From positions 1-64,000 of the forward strand of contig NZ_JACJVC010000017.1 in NCBI RefSeq assembly GCF_023369555.1: a DNA stretch of 64,000 nucleotides, given 5' to 3'. The position numbers and the translations under genes are program-made. Shown here piece by piece: positions 9,453 through 17,667 of the stretch. Each line of letters starts with the position of its first letter. Position 1 is the stretch's first letter. This stretch comes from Actinomyces sp. AC-20-1. Its GTDB lineage: Bacteria > Actinomycetota > Actinomycetes > Actinomycetales > Actinomycetaceae. The notes under the pieces were generated by a model, which was not told where the DNA came from, did not search any database, and saw only the letters and a list, made by a program, of their open reading frames with translations.

Positions 9453-10268
9453 TCAGGCCCCGGTGGGGCCGTCGTCGAGGGCGTCGCGCACCTGCTGGCG
9501 CTGGCGGGCGCGCTCCGTGGCGAGCACGTTGAGCACGACGCACACGAGGAAGACGTTGAACAGCGCGTTGCCGGCGGCGGGGCTCAGGGCGGCGGCCGCC
9601 CGGGTGCCCAGCGGTGCGGCCACGACGGCGGCCGCGCCGACGAGCAGGCCGGCGCGCAGGTCCACGGCGCCGTGGCGCAGGTTGGACCAGGTACCGGCCG
9701 CCGCGGTGGGGATCATGACGAGCAGGGAGGTCCCGCGGGCCATGAGGTCGCCGACGCCGGTGACGACCTGCAGGCCGGGCACGACGACCAGCCCGGCCAG
9801 GACCCCCGCCACCACCCCGACGGCGACGAGGCCGGTGCCGCGCAGCGGGTCGAGGACGAGCCCGGTCTCGCGCACCGGCGCCTGCAGCTGCTGGGAGGCG
9901 ATGACGACGAGGGTGAAGCCGACGAAGACCCACGGCAGGACCCGGTGAGGCAGGCTGCGCAGCAGCCAGGTCCCCAGTGGCGCCCCGGCGAGGGAGCCCG
10001 CGCAGACGATGGCGAAGGCCGCCGGGGACACCTGCCCGCGCTGGGCGTAGGAGACGGTGCCGACGGCGGCGGTGACGACGATGGCGGCCAATGAGGTGGC
10101 GGCGGCCCGCCGCTGGTCCATGCCGAGCACGCTCATGAGCGCGGGGACGATGACGAGGCCTCCGCCGACGCCGAACAGGCCGGCGAGGAGGCCGGCCGCC
10201 AGGCCCGTGGCGAGCACGAGCAGGGTGGTGCGCCCCGCTGGGCGCCCGGCGGGTGCTCGGGTGCTCAT
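9453..10268 (-). CDS. TauE/SafE family membrane transporter
   Basis: A 271-residue integral membrane protein with about seven or eight hydrophobic helices. The first has the family loop [19 protein letters not shown], and a repeat-like glycine-rich loop ([17 protein letters not shown]) sits in the second half, as expected for the two inverted halves of this fold. Members export sulfite, sulfoacetate or related anions; the substrate here cannot be told. The start ATG overlaps the rarA stop by four bases (ATGA), so it is co-transcribed with rarA although no functional link is known. Confidence 0.85.
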   Translation of the reverse strand: MSTRAPAGRPAGRTTLLVLATGLAAGLLAGLFGVGGGLVIVPALMSVLGMDQRRAAATSLAAIVVTAAVGTVSYAQRGQVSPAAFAIVCAGSLAGAPLGTWLLRSLPHRVLPWVFVGFTLVVIASQQLQAPVRETGLVLDPLRGTGLVAVGVVAGVLAGLVVVPGLQVVTGVGDLMARGTSLLVMIPTAAAGTWSNLRHGAVDLRAGLLVGAAAVVAAPLGTRAAAALSPAAGNALFNVFLVCVVLNVLATERARQRQQVRDALDDGPTGA

Positions 10269-11680
10269 CGGGCGGGCCCGCCCTCCAGGATCCGGCGCAC
10301 GGCCTCAAGGCGGGTGGCGACCTGCTTCTCGAAGCCGTTGGAGGTGGGCTCGTAGTAGCGCCGCCCGGCGAGCTCGTCGGGCAGGTACTGCTGGGCGACG
10401 ACGCTGTGCGGGTGGTCGTGGGGGTAGCGGTAGCCGACGCCGTGCCCCAGGCGCTGGGCGCCGGCGTAGTGGGAGTCGCGCAGGTGCGCGGGCACCTGTC
10501 CCGCCCTGCCGGCGGCGACGTCGGCGGCGGCGCGTGAGATGCCGAGGGTCACCGCGTTGGACTTCGGTGCGGTGGCGACGGCGAGGGCCGCCTGGGCCAG
10601 GACGAGCTGGGCCTCGGGCATGCCGATGAGGGCGACGGCCTGCTGGGCGGCGACCGCGGTGGACAGGACGGTGGGGTCGGCCAGGCCCACGTCCTCGGCG
10701 GCGTGGATGGTGATGCGGCGGGCGATGTAGCGGGGGTCCTCCCCGGCGGCGAGCATCCGGGCGAGGTAGTGCAGGGTGGCGTCGGGGTCGGAGCCGCGCA
10801 TGGACTTGATGAAGGCGCTGATGACGTCGTAGTGCTGGTCGCCCTGGCGGTCGTAGCGCACGGCGGCGACGTCGGCGGCCTGCTCGACGTCGACCAGGGT
10901 GATGGCCGGGGCCGGCGGCACGGCCGCGTCGGCCGGGCGGTCGGCGGCCTCCGCCCGGTGCGGGGCGGAGGCGAGGACGGCGCCGGCCGCGGCCTCCAGG
11001 ACGGTGAGGGACTTGCGGGCGTCGGAGCCGGCCATGCGCACGATCTGCTCGCGGGCGTCGTCCTCGAGGCTCACGCGCCCTCCCAGCCCCCGCGGGTCGG
11101 CGACGGCCCGGTCGACCAGCGCGCGCACGTCGTCGGCCCCCAGCGGGTGGAGCGTGAGCAGCAGGGAGCGCGACAGCAGCGGGGAGACGACCGAGAAGCT
11201 GGGGTTCTCGGTCGTGGCGGCCATGAGCGTGACCCAGCGGTTCTCGACGCTGGGCAGCAGGGCGTCCTGCTGGGAGCGGGAGAAGCGGTGGACCTCGTCG
11301 ACGAAGAGGACGGTCTCCTCCCCGGAGCCGGTCAGCCGCCGTCGTGCCTCCTCGACGACGGCGCGCACGTCCTTGACCCCGGCGGTGACCGCCGAGAGCT
11401 CGACGAAGCGCCGGCCGCTGCCGCGGGCGACGAGGTAGGCGAGGGTCGTCTTGCCGGTGCCGGGCGGCCCCCACAGGATGACGGAGGAGACCCCGGCGCC
11501 CTGCCCGGAGCCGGGGTCGCCGGGTGAGACGAGACGCTGGAGGGGGGAGCCCGGCGTGAGCAGGTGGTCCTGGCCCAGCACCTCGGAGAGGCTGCGTGGG
11601 CGCATGCGCACCGCCAGGGGCGCGTGCGCGTCCACGGGCAGGCCGACGTCATCCGTGCCGACGCTGTCGAAGAGGTCCAC
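10265..11680 (-). CDS. rarA: Replication-associated recombination protein A (MgsA/RarA AAA+ ATPase)
   Basis: A 471-residue AAA+ ATPase related to clamp loaders that acts at stalled replication forks. Motifs: [15 protein letters not shown] at the N-terminus, Walker [11 protein letters not shown], Walker [17 protein letters not shown], sensor 1 ATTENPSF, then SLLLTLHPL and the C-terminal tetramerisation part with [22 protein letters not shown] start at 11680 with a TAGGAT hexamer six bases upstream suggests a leaderless mRNA. Its position close to alaS is conserved in actinobacteria. Confidence 0.95.
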   Translation of the reverse strand: MDLFDSVGTDDVGLPVDAHAPLAVRMRPRSLSEVLGQDHLLTPGSPLQRLVSPGDPGSGQGAGVSSVILWGPPGTGKTTLAYLVARGSGRRFVELSAVTAGVKDVRAVVEEARRRLTGSGEETVLFVDEVHRFSRSQQDALLPSVENRWVTLMAATTENPSFSVVSPLLSRSLLLTLHPLGADDVRALVDRAVADPRGLGGRVSLEDDAREQIVRMAGSDARKSLTVLEAAAGAVLASAPHRAEAADRPADAAVPPAPAITLVDVEQAADVAAVRYDRQGDQHYDVISAFIKSMRGSDPDATLHYLARMLAAGEDPRYIARRITIHAAEDVGLADPTVLSTAVAAQQAVALIGMPEAQLVLAQAALAVATAPKSNAVTLGISRAAADVAAGRAGQVPAHLRDSHYAGAQRLGHGVGYRYPHDHPHSVVAQQYLPDELAGRRYYEPTSNGFEKQVATRLEAVRRILEGGPAR

Positions 11681-11686
11681 GCGCGG

Positions 11687-11692
11687 ATCCTA
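11687..11692 (-). promoter_or_regulatory. -10 element of rarA (leaderless)
   Basis: TAGGAT on the minus strand, six bases before the rarA GTG. It fits the TANNNT consensus, so transcription would begin at or next to the start codon. Confidence 0.55.
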
Positions 11693-11777
11693 GCGCGGCC
11701 GGGCACCCGGCCCACCGGCCCGGCGACGGCGCCCTGCCGCCCGCGCGCCGGGGCCGGGCGCCCACGGCGGGGTCTGC

Positions 11778-11783
11778 AACAAT
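11778..11783 (+). promoter_or_regulatory. Candidate -10 element of the MMPL gene
   Basis: AACAAT lies six bases before the GTG start at 11790. No ribosome binding site precedes that codon, which supports a leaderless message. Confidence 0.4.
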
Positions 11784-11789
11784 GGCCGG

Positions 11790-14168
11790 GTGCTCCACTG
11801 GCTCTCCCGACGCGTCGTCAAGGACGCCTCCGTCGTCGTCGCCTCGTGGGTGCTCGTCGCGCTCGTGGCGCTGGCGGTCGCCGCCTCGGGCCTGGGGGCC
11901 GGCTCGCTCACGAGCCGCCTGGTCGGCGGCACCGGCGCGCCGGGGTGGAGCGAGTCGAAGGAGGGTGAGGAGATCATCGCGGCCCTGTCGGGCGACGGCC
12001 GGACCGTGACCCTGCTCGTCACCGGGGTCGACATCTCCACGCCCGCGCGTCAGGAGGCGGTGGCCGCCGCCCTCGAGGACGCGCACAAGGACCTCGTGGC
12101 CGTCGCCGGCGAGACGAACGTGCTCGACCCCTTCGTCGTGCCCGGCATGCTCGAGGAGCCGGCCGCCCAGGTGCTGGCCTCCAAGGACCGCGACGGGTTC
12201 CTCATGGTGGTGACCGTGGACCCCAACGGCACCGAGGTGGCCGACGAGGACGACAAGGAGTACGCGCGGGACCTCGCCGAGGCGGTCGCGCGCGTCCAGG
12301 CCAGGCTCGAGCAGGTCCCCGGCGAGCTGGCCGCGGTGAGCCCGGGCGCCTCGGGCATCGTCTCCCACGAGGGGCTGCGCGAGCGGGCCGTCATCGACCA
12401 GGCCTGGCGGGACGTGCTCGTCGGCCTGCTCATCGCGCTGCCCCTCGTCCTGCTCCTCATGGTCCTCGTCTTCGGGGCCGTCCTGCCGGCGCTGGTGCCC
12501 GTGGCCACGGCGGTGACGACCCTCATGGTGAGCCTGGGCGCCCTGTGGGTGCTGAGCCTGCTCGTCGAGCTGCCGGCCTTCGTCCTGTCGGTGACGGCGA
12601 TCATCGCCCTGGCGCTGGCCACGGACTACGGCTTCGTCCTCACCACGCGTTTCCGCGAGGAGCTGGCCCGCCTGCGCGAGGGCGAGGGGGCGGACTCGCC
12701 CGTGGCGCGGGGCCGGGCGGGGCGAGCGGAGCGTCGTCGGCGCCGCCGCTCCTCCCCCGTGACGCAGGCGGTGGCGCTGACGCTCATGAGCACGGGCCGC
12801 ACGATCCTGTTCGCGTCGCTGACGATGGTCGTGGCCCTGCTGGGGCTGCTACTCATCGGCACCGACGTCCTGGGCGCCATCGCGCGGGCGGGGATCGCCG
12901 CCGTCGTCATCGCCACCGCCGTGTGCCTGTCCCTGGCGCCGGCGCTGGTGGCGCTGGTCGGCCGGCGCCTGCACCGCCCCTCCCCCCTGCGGCGCGTGGA
13001 GGCCCTGCGGCGCCTGCGCTCGTGGGCCGGGGACGCCGCGCGGGAGCGGGGCGTGTTCTCCCGCGCGGTCGGGCTCGTCCAGCGGGTGCCCTGGGTGGCG
13101 CTGGCGGTCTCCCTCGTCATCCTGGTGGTGCTGGCCTCCCCGGCCCGTCACCTGCACGTGCTCGTCTCCGACGAGGAGCTCCTGCCGGCCTCCTCCGACC
13201 AGGCCGTCTACCTCGACACGCTGGCAAGCTCCTACCCGGCGGCGCAGGACGCGGACGCGACCGTGGTGCTGGCGCAGGCCGGGGAGCGCGTCACCGCCTT
13301 CATCAACAGCCAGGTGGCCCACGCCGAGGGCGTGACCTCGATCCTGCGCACCGCGACGGCGGGCGAGTACACGGTGGTCTACCTCGAGCTGGAGGGCGAG
13401 GGCGCCACCACCGGGGCGGAGGCGGCCGTGCGGGCGGTGCGGGCCCTGGCGGCCCCGGCGGACATGTGGGTCACGGGCCAGGCGGCGGCCCAGGTGGACC
13501 TGCAGGACGCGATCACGGGCGCGCTGCCCTGGGTGGTCGTCGTCTTCTCCCTCGTGCTCATCGTCCTCATGCTGTTGACGACGGCCTCGCTCGTGGTGCC
13601 GGTCAAGACGCTGCTGGTCAACACGATGTCGGTGCTGGCGAGCTACGGGGTGGTGACGTGGGTGTTCCAGGAGGGGCACCTGGCGGGGCTCCTGGGGGTC
13701 GAGCCGCTGGGCGGTGTGGAGGCCTACGCCGTCGCGGTGGTCATCGGCATCGGGCTGGGGCTGGTGACGGACGACGACCTCTTCCTGCTGGACCGGGTGG
13801 CGGCCCACCGTGGGCGCTCGGGCGACGACGTCGGGGCCGTTGAGGCCGGGATGCAGCACACGGGCCGTCTGACGAGCACGACGGCGGCCGTCCTCATCGT
13901 CGTGTTCCTCAGCTTCATCAGTGCCGACCTGCTCATCGTCGCCCAGGTGGCGCTGGCTCTGGCGGTGCTCATGGCGGTGGACGCGACGGTGGTGCGCCTG
14001 CTGCTCATGCCGGCGGCCATGTCCCTCCTGGGCGAGTGGAACTGGTGGCTGCCGAGGTGGCTTGTGCCCTTCGTCGAGCGCTACGGGCTGGCCGAGCCGC
14101 TGGTGTCGGTGCCGCGTGCCGGCGCCAGCGCCGAGGAGGAGCCCGGGGAGGTGTCCTCCCGGGCCTGA
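11790..14168 (+). CDS. MMPL/RND family transporter
   Basis: A 792-residue membrane protein with two similar halves, each made of one N-terminal helix, an extracellular porter-like domain (about residues 50-190 and 430-560) and a bundle of about five helices. The proton-relay region of the first half shows ALATDYGFVLTTRFREE; the second half has GLGLVTDDDLFLLDR at the equivalent place. Such proteins export lipids or drugs and use the proton gradient. A Lys/Arg-rich cytoplasmic loop (GRAGRAERRRRRRS) links helices in the first half. The GTG start is the only one matching the hydrophobic N-terminus; the nearby ATG at 11782 is out of frame. Substrate unknown; a cell-envelope lipid is a reasonable guess for an actinobacterium. 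Confidence 0.88.
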   Translation: MLHWLSRRVVKDASVVVASWVLVALVALAVAASGLGAGSLTSRLVGGTGAPGWSESKEGEEIIAALSGDGRTVTLLVTGVDISTPARQEAVAAALEDAHKDLVAVAGETNVLDPFVVPGMLEEPAAQVLASKDRDGFLMVVTVDPNGTEVADEDDKEYARDLAEAVARVQARLEQVPGELAAVSPGASGIVSHEGLRERAVIDQAWRDVLVGLLIALPLVLLLMVLVFGAVLPALVPVATAVTTLMVSLGALWVLSLLVELPAFVLSVTAIIALALATDYGFVLTTRFREELARLREGEGADSPVARGRAGRAERRRRRRSSPVTQAVALTLMSTGRTILFASLTMVVALLGLLLIGTDVLGAIARAGIAAVVIATAVCLSLAPALVALVGRRLHRPSPLRRVEALRRLRSWAGDAARERGVFSRAVGLVQRVPWVALAVSLVILVVLASPARHLHVLVSDEELLPASSDQAVYLDTLASSYPAAQDADATVVLAQAGERVTAFINSQVAHAEGVTSILRTATAGEYTVVYLELEGEGATTGAEAAVRAVRALAAPADMWVTGQAAAQVDLQDAITGALPWVVVVFSLVLIVLMLLTTASLVVPVKTLLVNTMSVLASYGVVTWVFQEGHLAGLLGVEPLGGVEAYAVAVVIGIGLGLVTDDDLFLLDRVAAHRGRSGDDVGAVEAGMQHTGRLTSTTAAVLIVVFLSFISADLLIVAQVALALAVLMAVDATVVRLLLMPAAMSLLGEWNWWLPRWLVPFVERYGLAEPLVSVPRAGASAEEEPGEVSSRA

Positions 14169-14169
14169 G

Positions 14170-14187
14170 GCCTCCCTCACAGGAGGC
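14170..14187. terminator. Weak hairpin between convergent genes
   Basis: GCCTCC (14170-14175) and GGAGGC (14182-14187) can pair around a 6-base loop at the 8-base junction between the MMPL gene and the convergent Sua5-like gene, overlapping the end of the latter. A six-pair stem is marginal for termination. Confidence 0.3.
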
Positions 14188-14794
14188 TGGTGTCCCCCGC
14201 GCCCTCGCGGGCGACCTCGGGCACGTCCTGGGTGAGGTCGAGGACGGTGGTGGGCTCGGTGGAGCCGACGGGGCCCTCGATGACGACGTCGATGAGGTGC
14301 CCGAGGGCGTCCTCGATCTCCCAGCCGCTGGTCTCGGGGACCTCGTTGCCGGGGCGGATGAAGGTGGAGGACAGCAGGGGCGTGCCGTAGGCGGCGACGA
14401 GCGCCTGGGTGATGGCGTGGTCCGGGATGCGCACGCCGAGGGTGTGCTTCCTCGGGTTGAGGGTCATGCGCGGGACCTCCTTGGTGCCCTTGAGGATGAA
14501 GGTCCAGGGGCCGGGGGTCAGTCGCTTGATGAGGCGGAAGGCGTTGTTGCCGACGATGGCCAGGGGGCCCGCCTGGGCGAAGTCGGCGCAGACGAAGGTG
14601 AAGTTGTGCTTGTCGGAGAGCTGGCGGATCTGGCGGATGCGGTCCAGGCCCTCCTTGTTGCCGGGGGCGCAGGCCAGCGCGTAGCCCGAGTCGGTGGGGT
14701 AGGCGATGAGGCCGTCGTCCTTGATGACGTCGACGACCTTGTCGACGAGACGGGCCTGGGGGTTGGCGGGGTGGAGCTCGATGTAGCGCGACAT
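14177..14794 (-). CDS. YciO/YrdC/Sua5 family protein (L-threonylcarbamoyladenylate synthase-like)
   Basis: A 205-residue single-domain protein of the YrdC fold. Motifs: LIAYPTDSGYALAC, KHNFTFVCADFAQ, TPGPWTFILKGTKEVPR, LGVRIPDHAI and PLLSSTF. Family members bind ATP and double-stranded RNA; TsaC/Sua5 makes threonylcarbamoyl-AMP for tRNA t6A37. The sequence resembles the YciO subgroup more than TsaC proper (no C-terminal Sua5 domain, DSGYAL instead of ETVYGLG), so its role in t6A is uncertain. ATG at 14794 is preferred over GTG at 14800. A CACAAT hexamer six bases upstream of this ATG suggests leaderless expression. Confidence 0.85.
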   Translation of the reverse strand: MSRYIELHPANPQARLVDKVVDVIKDDGLIAYPTDSGYALACAPGNKEGLDRIRQIRQLSDKHNFTFVCADFAQAGPLAIVGNNAFRLIKRLTPGPWTFILKGTKEVPRMTLNPRKHTLGVRIPDHAITQALVAAYGTPLLSSTFIRPGNEVPETSGWEIEDALGHLIDVVIEGPVGSTEPTTVLDLTQDVPEVAREGAGDTSLL

Positions 14795-14800
14795 GGGCAC

Positions 14801-14806
14801 ATTGTG
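14801..14806 (-). promoter_or_regulatory. Candidate -10 element of the Sua5-like gene
   Basis: CACAAT on the minus strand, six bases before the ATG at 14794. The same hexamer and spacing precede hisS. Confidence 0.4.
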
Positions 14807-14853
14807 CCCCGGGCGCGGGCCGTGCGCACCCGTGTGCGGATGACTCCGGTTCT

Positions 14854-14900
14854 CATTTCCGCACCATTATTGAGCAAGAATGGTTTTCGTTGCGGAAATG
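14854..14900. promoter_or_regulatory. Long interrupted palindrome in an AT-rich patch
   Basis: CATTTCCGCA (14854-14863) and TGCGGAAATG (14891-14900) are perfect inverted repeats. Nested inside are CCATT (14864-14868) and AATGG (14879-14883). The patch from about 14850 to 14960 is far more AT-rich than the rest of the window. It may be an operator for one or two repressor dimers controlling the His/Cys-rich gene, or part of the divergent control region of the Sua5-like gene. Confidence 0.55.
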
Positions 14901-14903
14901 GAG

Positions 14904-14918
14904 ATGGAATCATTTTCA
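14904..14918 (+). promoter_or_regulatory. Zur-like operator candidate
   Basis: ATGGAATCATTTTCA contains a perfect right half (ATTTTCA) and a degenerate left half of the 7-1-7 palindrome bound by actinobacterial Zur (TGAAAAT-N-ATTTTCA). It sits just upstream of the promoter candidate for a zinc-ligand-rich protein. The operator assignment is an inference from site similarity and context. Confidence 0.45.
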
Positions 14919-14921
14919 TCT

Positions 14922-14951
14922 TTGTATTCCTGCGGCATTCCTCTCTATTCT
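14922..14951 (+). promoter_or_regulatory. Promoter candidate for the His/Cys-rich gene
   Basis: TTGTAT (14922-14927) and TATTCT (14946-14951) are separated by 18 bases and would give a leader of about 75 bases. The Zur-like half site abuts the -35 position, which fits repression. Confidence 0.45.
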
Positions 14952-15031
14952 TGTGGCAATTCCGCTGACGGAGGCCGCCCCGCCGGGACGAGCACCACGC
15001 AGCACCCGTTCACACCCACACGGAGGCACCC

Positions 15032-15355
15032 ATGACCGCGACCCTCACGCACCACCCCGCCGAGGCCCACGCCCACACCCACGGCCCCAGCTGCGGGCAC
15101 CTGGCCGTCATCCACGGAGACCACGTCGACTACCTCCACGACGGCCACGCCCACCGCGAGGACGGCGGCCACTACGACGAGTGCACCGTGTGCGAGTGCG
15201 CCGACTGCACCGACGTCTGCGCGGCCTGCGACTGCGCCGACTGCACCTGCCCCACCTGCAACCACGCCACGTGCTCCTGCGAGCACTGCACGGACTCCTG
15301 CTCGTCCTGCGTGTGCGAGGACTGCACCTGCGCGACCTGCACCCACGCGGCCTGA
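15032..15355 (+). CDS. His- and Cys-rich metallothionein-like protein
   Basis: A 107-residue protein with about 15 His and 20 Cys. Residues 1-50 are a His/Asp-rich module containing GPSCGH, IHGDHVDYLHDGHAH and GGHYDEC. This resembles a small actinobacterial protein type often found with zinc-responsive genes (recalled from family knowledge). Residues 50-105 are a metallothionein-like tail of CxC, CxxC and DCTC elements arranged as rough repeats (CADCT, CADCTC, CEDCTC). No signal peptide or membrane helix is visible, so it should be a cytosolic metal store or buffer, probably for Zn(II) and possibly Cu(I) or Cd(II). GGAGG stands about 6 bases before the ATG. The AT-rich control region and strong terminator make it a single-gene unit. 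Confidence 0.8.
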   Translation: MTATLTHHPAEAHAHTHGPSCGHLAVIHGDHVDYLHDGHAHREDGGHYDECTVCECADCTDVCAACDCADCTCPTCNHATCSCEHCTDSCSSCVCEDCTCATCTHAA

Positions 15356-15393
15356 CGCAGGGTCCTGACCGAGCTCTGCCCGCCCTCACGCAC

Positions 15394-15433
15394 GTGGTGC
15401 CCCGGCTGCCGGTGACGGCCGCCGGGGCACCAC
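15394..15433. terminator. Bidirectional hairpin between the His/Cys-rich gene and aspS
   Basis: A perfect 13-base-pair stem (15394-15406 with 15421-15433, 14-base loop) lies between two convergent genes, 38 bases after one stop and 25 bases after the other. It can serve both directions. Confidence 0.75.
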
Positions 15434-15458
15434 CATGTCTGGGGGCTGGGACCGGGCC

Positions 15459-17249
15459 TCAGCCCGCCTGGGAGGCGGCCTCCTCGCCGACGACCGCGTC
15501 CACGCCGGCCTCCTTGCGCTGCTCCGCCGTGATCGGGGCGGGCGCCTCGGTCAGGGGGTCGTAGCCGCCACCGGACTTGGGGAAGGCGATGACGTCGCGG
15601 ATGGAGTCCGCGTGCGTGAGCAGGCTGACGATGCGGTCCCAGCCGAAGGCGATGCCGCCGTGCGGCGGGGCACCGTACTTGAAGGCGTCGAGCAGGAAGC
15701 CGAACTTCTCCTGGGCCCCCTCCTCCCCGATCCCCATGACGTCGAAGACGCGCTTCTGGACGTCGGAGCGGTGGATGCGGATCGAGCCGCCACCGATCTC
15801 GTTGCCGTTGCACACGATGTCGTAGGCGTAGGCCAGGGCGTGCCCCGGGTCCTGGTCGAAGGTGTCGAGCCACTCGGGCTTCGGGGAGGTGAAGGCGTGG
15901 TGCACGGCTGTCCAGGGCGACTTGCCCAGCGCCACGTCGCCCTCCTCCTTCGCCGCCGCTGAGGGCTTGAACAGGGGCGCGTCGACGACCCACACGAAGG
16001 ACCAGGCGTCCTCGTCGATGAGGCCGCAGCGCCTGCCGATCTCCAGGCGCGCCGCGCCCAGAAGGGCCCGCGCGGCGTCGGTGGCGCCGGCGGCGAAGAA
16101 GATGGCGTCACCGGGCTGGGCGCCCGTGGCCCCGGCCAGGCCCGCGCGCTCGGCGTCGGTGATGTTCTTGGCCACGGGGCCGCCGAGCTCGCCGGTCTCG
16201 GAGACGGTGACGTAGGCCAGGCCCTTGGCGCCGCGCTGCTTGGCCCAGTCCTGCCAGGCGTCGAAGGTGCGGCGCGACTGCGAGGCGCCACCGGGCATGA
16301 CGACGGCGCCGACGTACTCGCTGTGGAAGACCCTGAAGGTCGTGTCCTTGAAGTAGTCGGTGAGCTCGACGAGCTCGAGGCCGAAGCGCAGGTCCGGCTT
16401 GTCCGTGCCGTAGCGCTCCATGGCGTCCTTGTACGTCATGTGCGGGATGGGGGTGGCGAGGTCGTGGCCGATGAGGGCCCACACCTCCTTGAGGACGTCC
16501 TCCGCGACCTGCATGACGTCCTCCTGCTCGACGAAGGACATCTCGATGTCGAGCTGGGTGAACTCGGGCTGGCGGTCCGCCCGGAAGTCCTCGTCGCGGT
16601 AGCAGCGCGCGATCTGGTAGTAGCGCTCCATGCCGGCGACCATGAGCAGCTGCTTGAAGAGCTGGGGGCTCTGCGGCAGGGCGTACCAGGAACCGGGGGC
16701 CAGGCGTGCCGGGACGAGGAAGTCACGGGCGCCCTCGGGGGTCGAGCGGGTGAGTGTGGGGGTCTCGACCTCGACGAAGTCGTGCTGGGCCAGGACCCTG
16801 CGCGCGGCCTGCGAGACCTTCGAGCGCAGGCGGATGGCGTGCTGCATGGGCGAGCGGCGCAGGTCGAGGTAGCGGTAGCGCAGGCGCGCCTCCTCACCCA
16901 CCTGGCCCGAGTCCTCGGCGTGGTCGGAGACCTGGAAGGGCAGCGCGGCCGCCGTGTTGAGGATCTCGATGTCGCTGACGACGACCTCCACCTCGCCGGT
17001 GGGCAGCTGGGGGTTCGCGTTGCCCTCGGGGCGCTGGGTGACCTCGCCGGTCACGCGCAGCACGTACTCCGAGCGCAGGTCGTGGGCGACCTCCTCACGG
17101 ATGACGACCTGGGCGATGCCGGAGGCGTCACGCAGGTCGATGAAGGCGACGCCTCCGTGGTCGCGGCGGCGGTCCACCCAGCCGGTGAGGGTGACGGTCG
17201 AGCCGATGTCGGCGACGCGCAGGGATCCTGCGTGGCGGGTGCGCAGCAT
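15459..17249 (-). CDS. aspS: Aspartyl-tRNA synthetase
   Basis: A 596-residue class IIb synthetase. The N-terminal OB-fold anticodon-binding domain ([19 protein letters not shown]) is followed by the catalytic core with motif 2 ([22 protein letters not shown]), the bacterial GAD insert (about residues 290-420) and motif 3 ([14 protein letters not shown]). Whether it is discriminating or also charges tRNA-Asn cannot be settled here. ATG at 17249 gives [10 protein letters not shown], preceded by a GGAAGGA ribosome site. Confidence 0.96.
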   Translation of the reverse strand: MLRTRHAGSLRVADIGSTVTLTGWVDRRRDHGGVAFIDLRDASGIAQVVIREEVAHDLRSEYVLRVTGEVTQRPEGNANPQLPTGEVEVVVSDIEILNTAAALPFQVSDHAEDSGQVGEEARLRYRYLDLRRSPMQHAIRLRSKVSQAARRVLAQHDFVEVETPTLTRSTPEGARDFLVPARLAPGSWYALPQSPQLFKQLLMVAGMERYYQIARCYRDEDFRADRQPEFTQLDIEMSFVEQEDVMQVAEDVLKEVWALIGHDLATPIPHMTYKDAMERYGTDKPDLRFGLELVELTDYFKDTTFRVFHSEYVGAVVMPGGASQSRRTFDAWQDWAKQRGAKGLAYVTVSETGELGGPVAKNITDAERAGLAGATGAQPGDAIFFAAGATDAARALLGAARLEIGRRCGLIDEDAWSFVWVVDAPLFKPSAAAKEEGDVALGKSPWTAVHHAFTSPKPEWLDTFDQDPGHALAYAYDIVCNGNEIGGGSIRIHRSDVQKRVFDVMGIGEEGAQEKFGFLLDAFKYGAPPHGGIAFGWDRIVSLLTHADSIRDVIAFPKSGGGYDPLTEAPAPITAEQRKEAGVDAVVGEEAASQAG

Positions 17250-17331
17250 GGGTGCTGTGGTCCTTCCGTTGGGGGCGCGTGGTCCCGGCGCCCGGCGGGG
17301 CGCACCGCGAGACGGGCGGGCGCCGCCGCCG

Positions 17332-17337
17332 ATAGTA
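17332..17337 (-). promoter_or_regulatory. -10 element of aspS
   Basis: TACTAT on the minus strand, about 83 bases upstream of the aspS start. It matches TANNNT well; no clear -35 is seen. Confidence 0.45.
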
Positions 17338-17432
17338 CGCGCGCCCGGGTGACGAGCCGCCAGGAGAGCGGGATCACGTGTGACCTGCGACGTCACGCCG
17401 GGTCGGCCGCCTCGAGGCACAGGCACGGCCGA

Positions 17433-17438
17433 TATAGT
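17433..17438 (+). promoter_or_regulatory. -10 element of the DEAD-box helicase gene
   Basis: TATAGT is the best promoter hexamer in the 418-base divergent region 17250-17667. It would start a transcript near 17445 and give an untranslated leader of about 220 bases. Confidence 0.5.
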
Positions 17439-17444
17439 GGGACC

Positions 17445-17667
17445 AGGAGCGATCCGTGCTGTGAACCCCGTTCGGGGCTGCGCCGCCACCGGCGGCCCGG
17501 CAGTCCCCGTGAGTCTGTGCGTGAAGCCCGTCAGCCGCCGTCGACCACCGTGTCGAGCCAGGTGCAGGGCGAGTGTGGTGGGTGCGGTACGGCAAGAGGT
17601 GGGCCGACCGAGCCTCCCCCACACTCCGCGACAGGTCCTCACCGGACCGGATACGGGAACAACACCA
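17445..17667 (+). promoter_or_regulatory. Long structured 5-prime leader of the helicase gene
   Basis: This gene-free stretch holds local hairpins: CCCCG/CGGGG at 17466-17477 with a 2-base loop, and GCCGCC/GGCGGC at 17482-17496 with a 3-base loop. Further GC-rich inverted segments continue toward the start codon. Long leaders that allow cold-shock or autoregulation are known for bacterial DEAD-box helicase genes. No known riboswitch class was recognised. Confidence 0.45.

Noticed and set aside
17440-17600. Cobalamin-type riboswitch before the helicase gene
   Set aside because: A GGGGCTGCGCCGCCACC stretch looks superficially similar, but the conserved B12-box and the remaining core elements are absent and the gene is unrelated to cobalamin.
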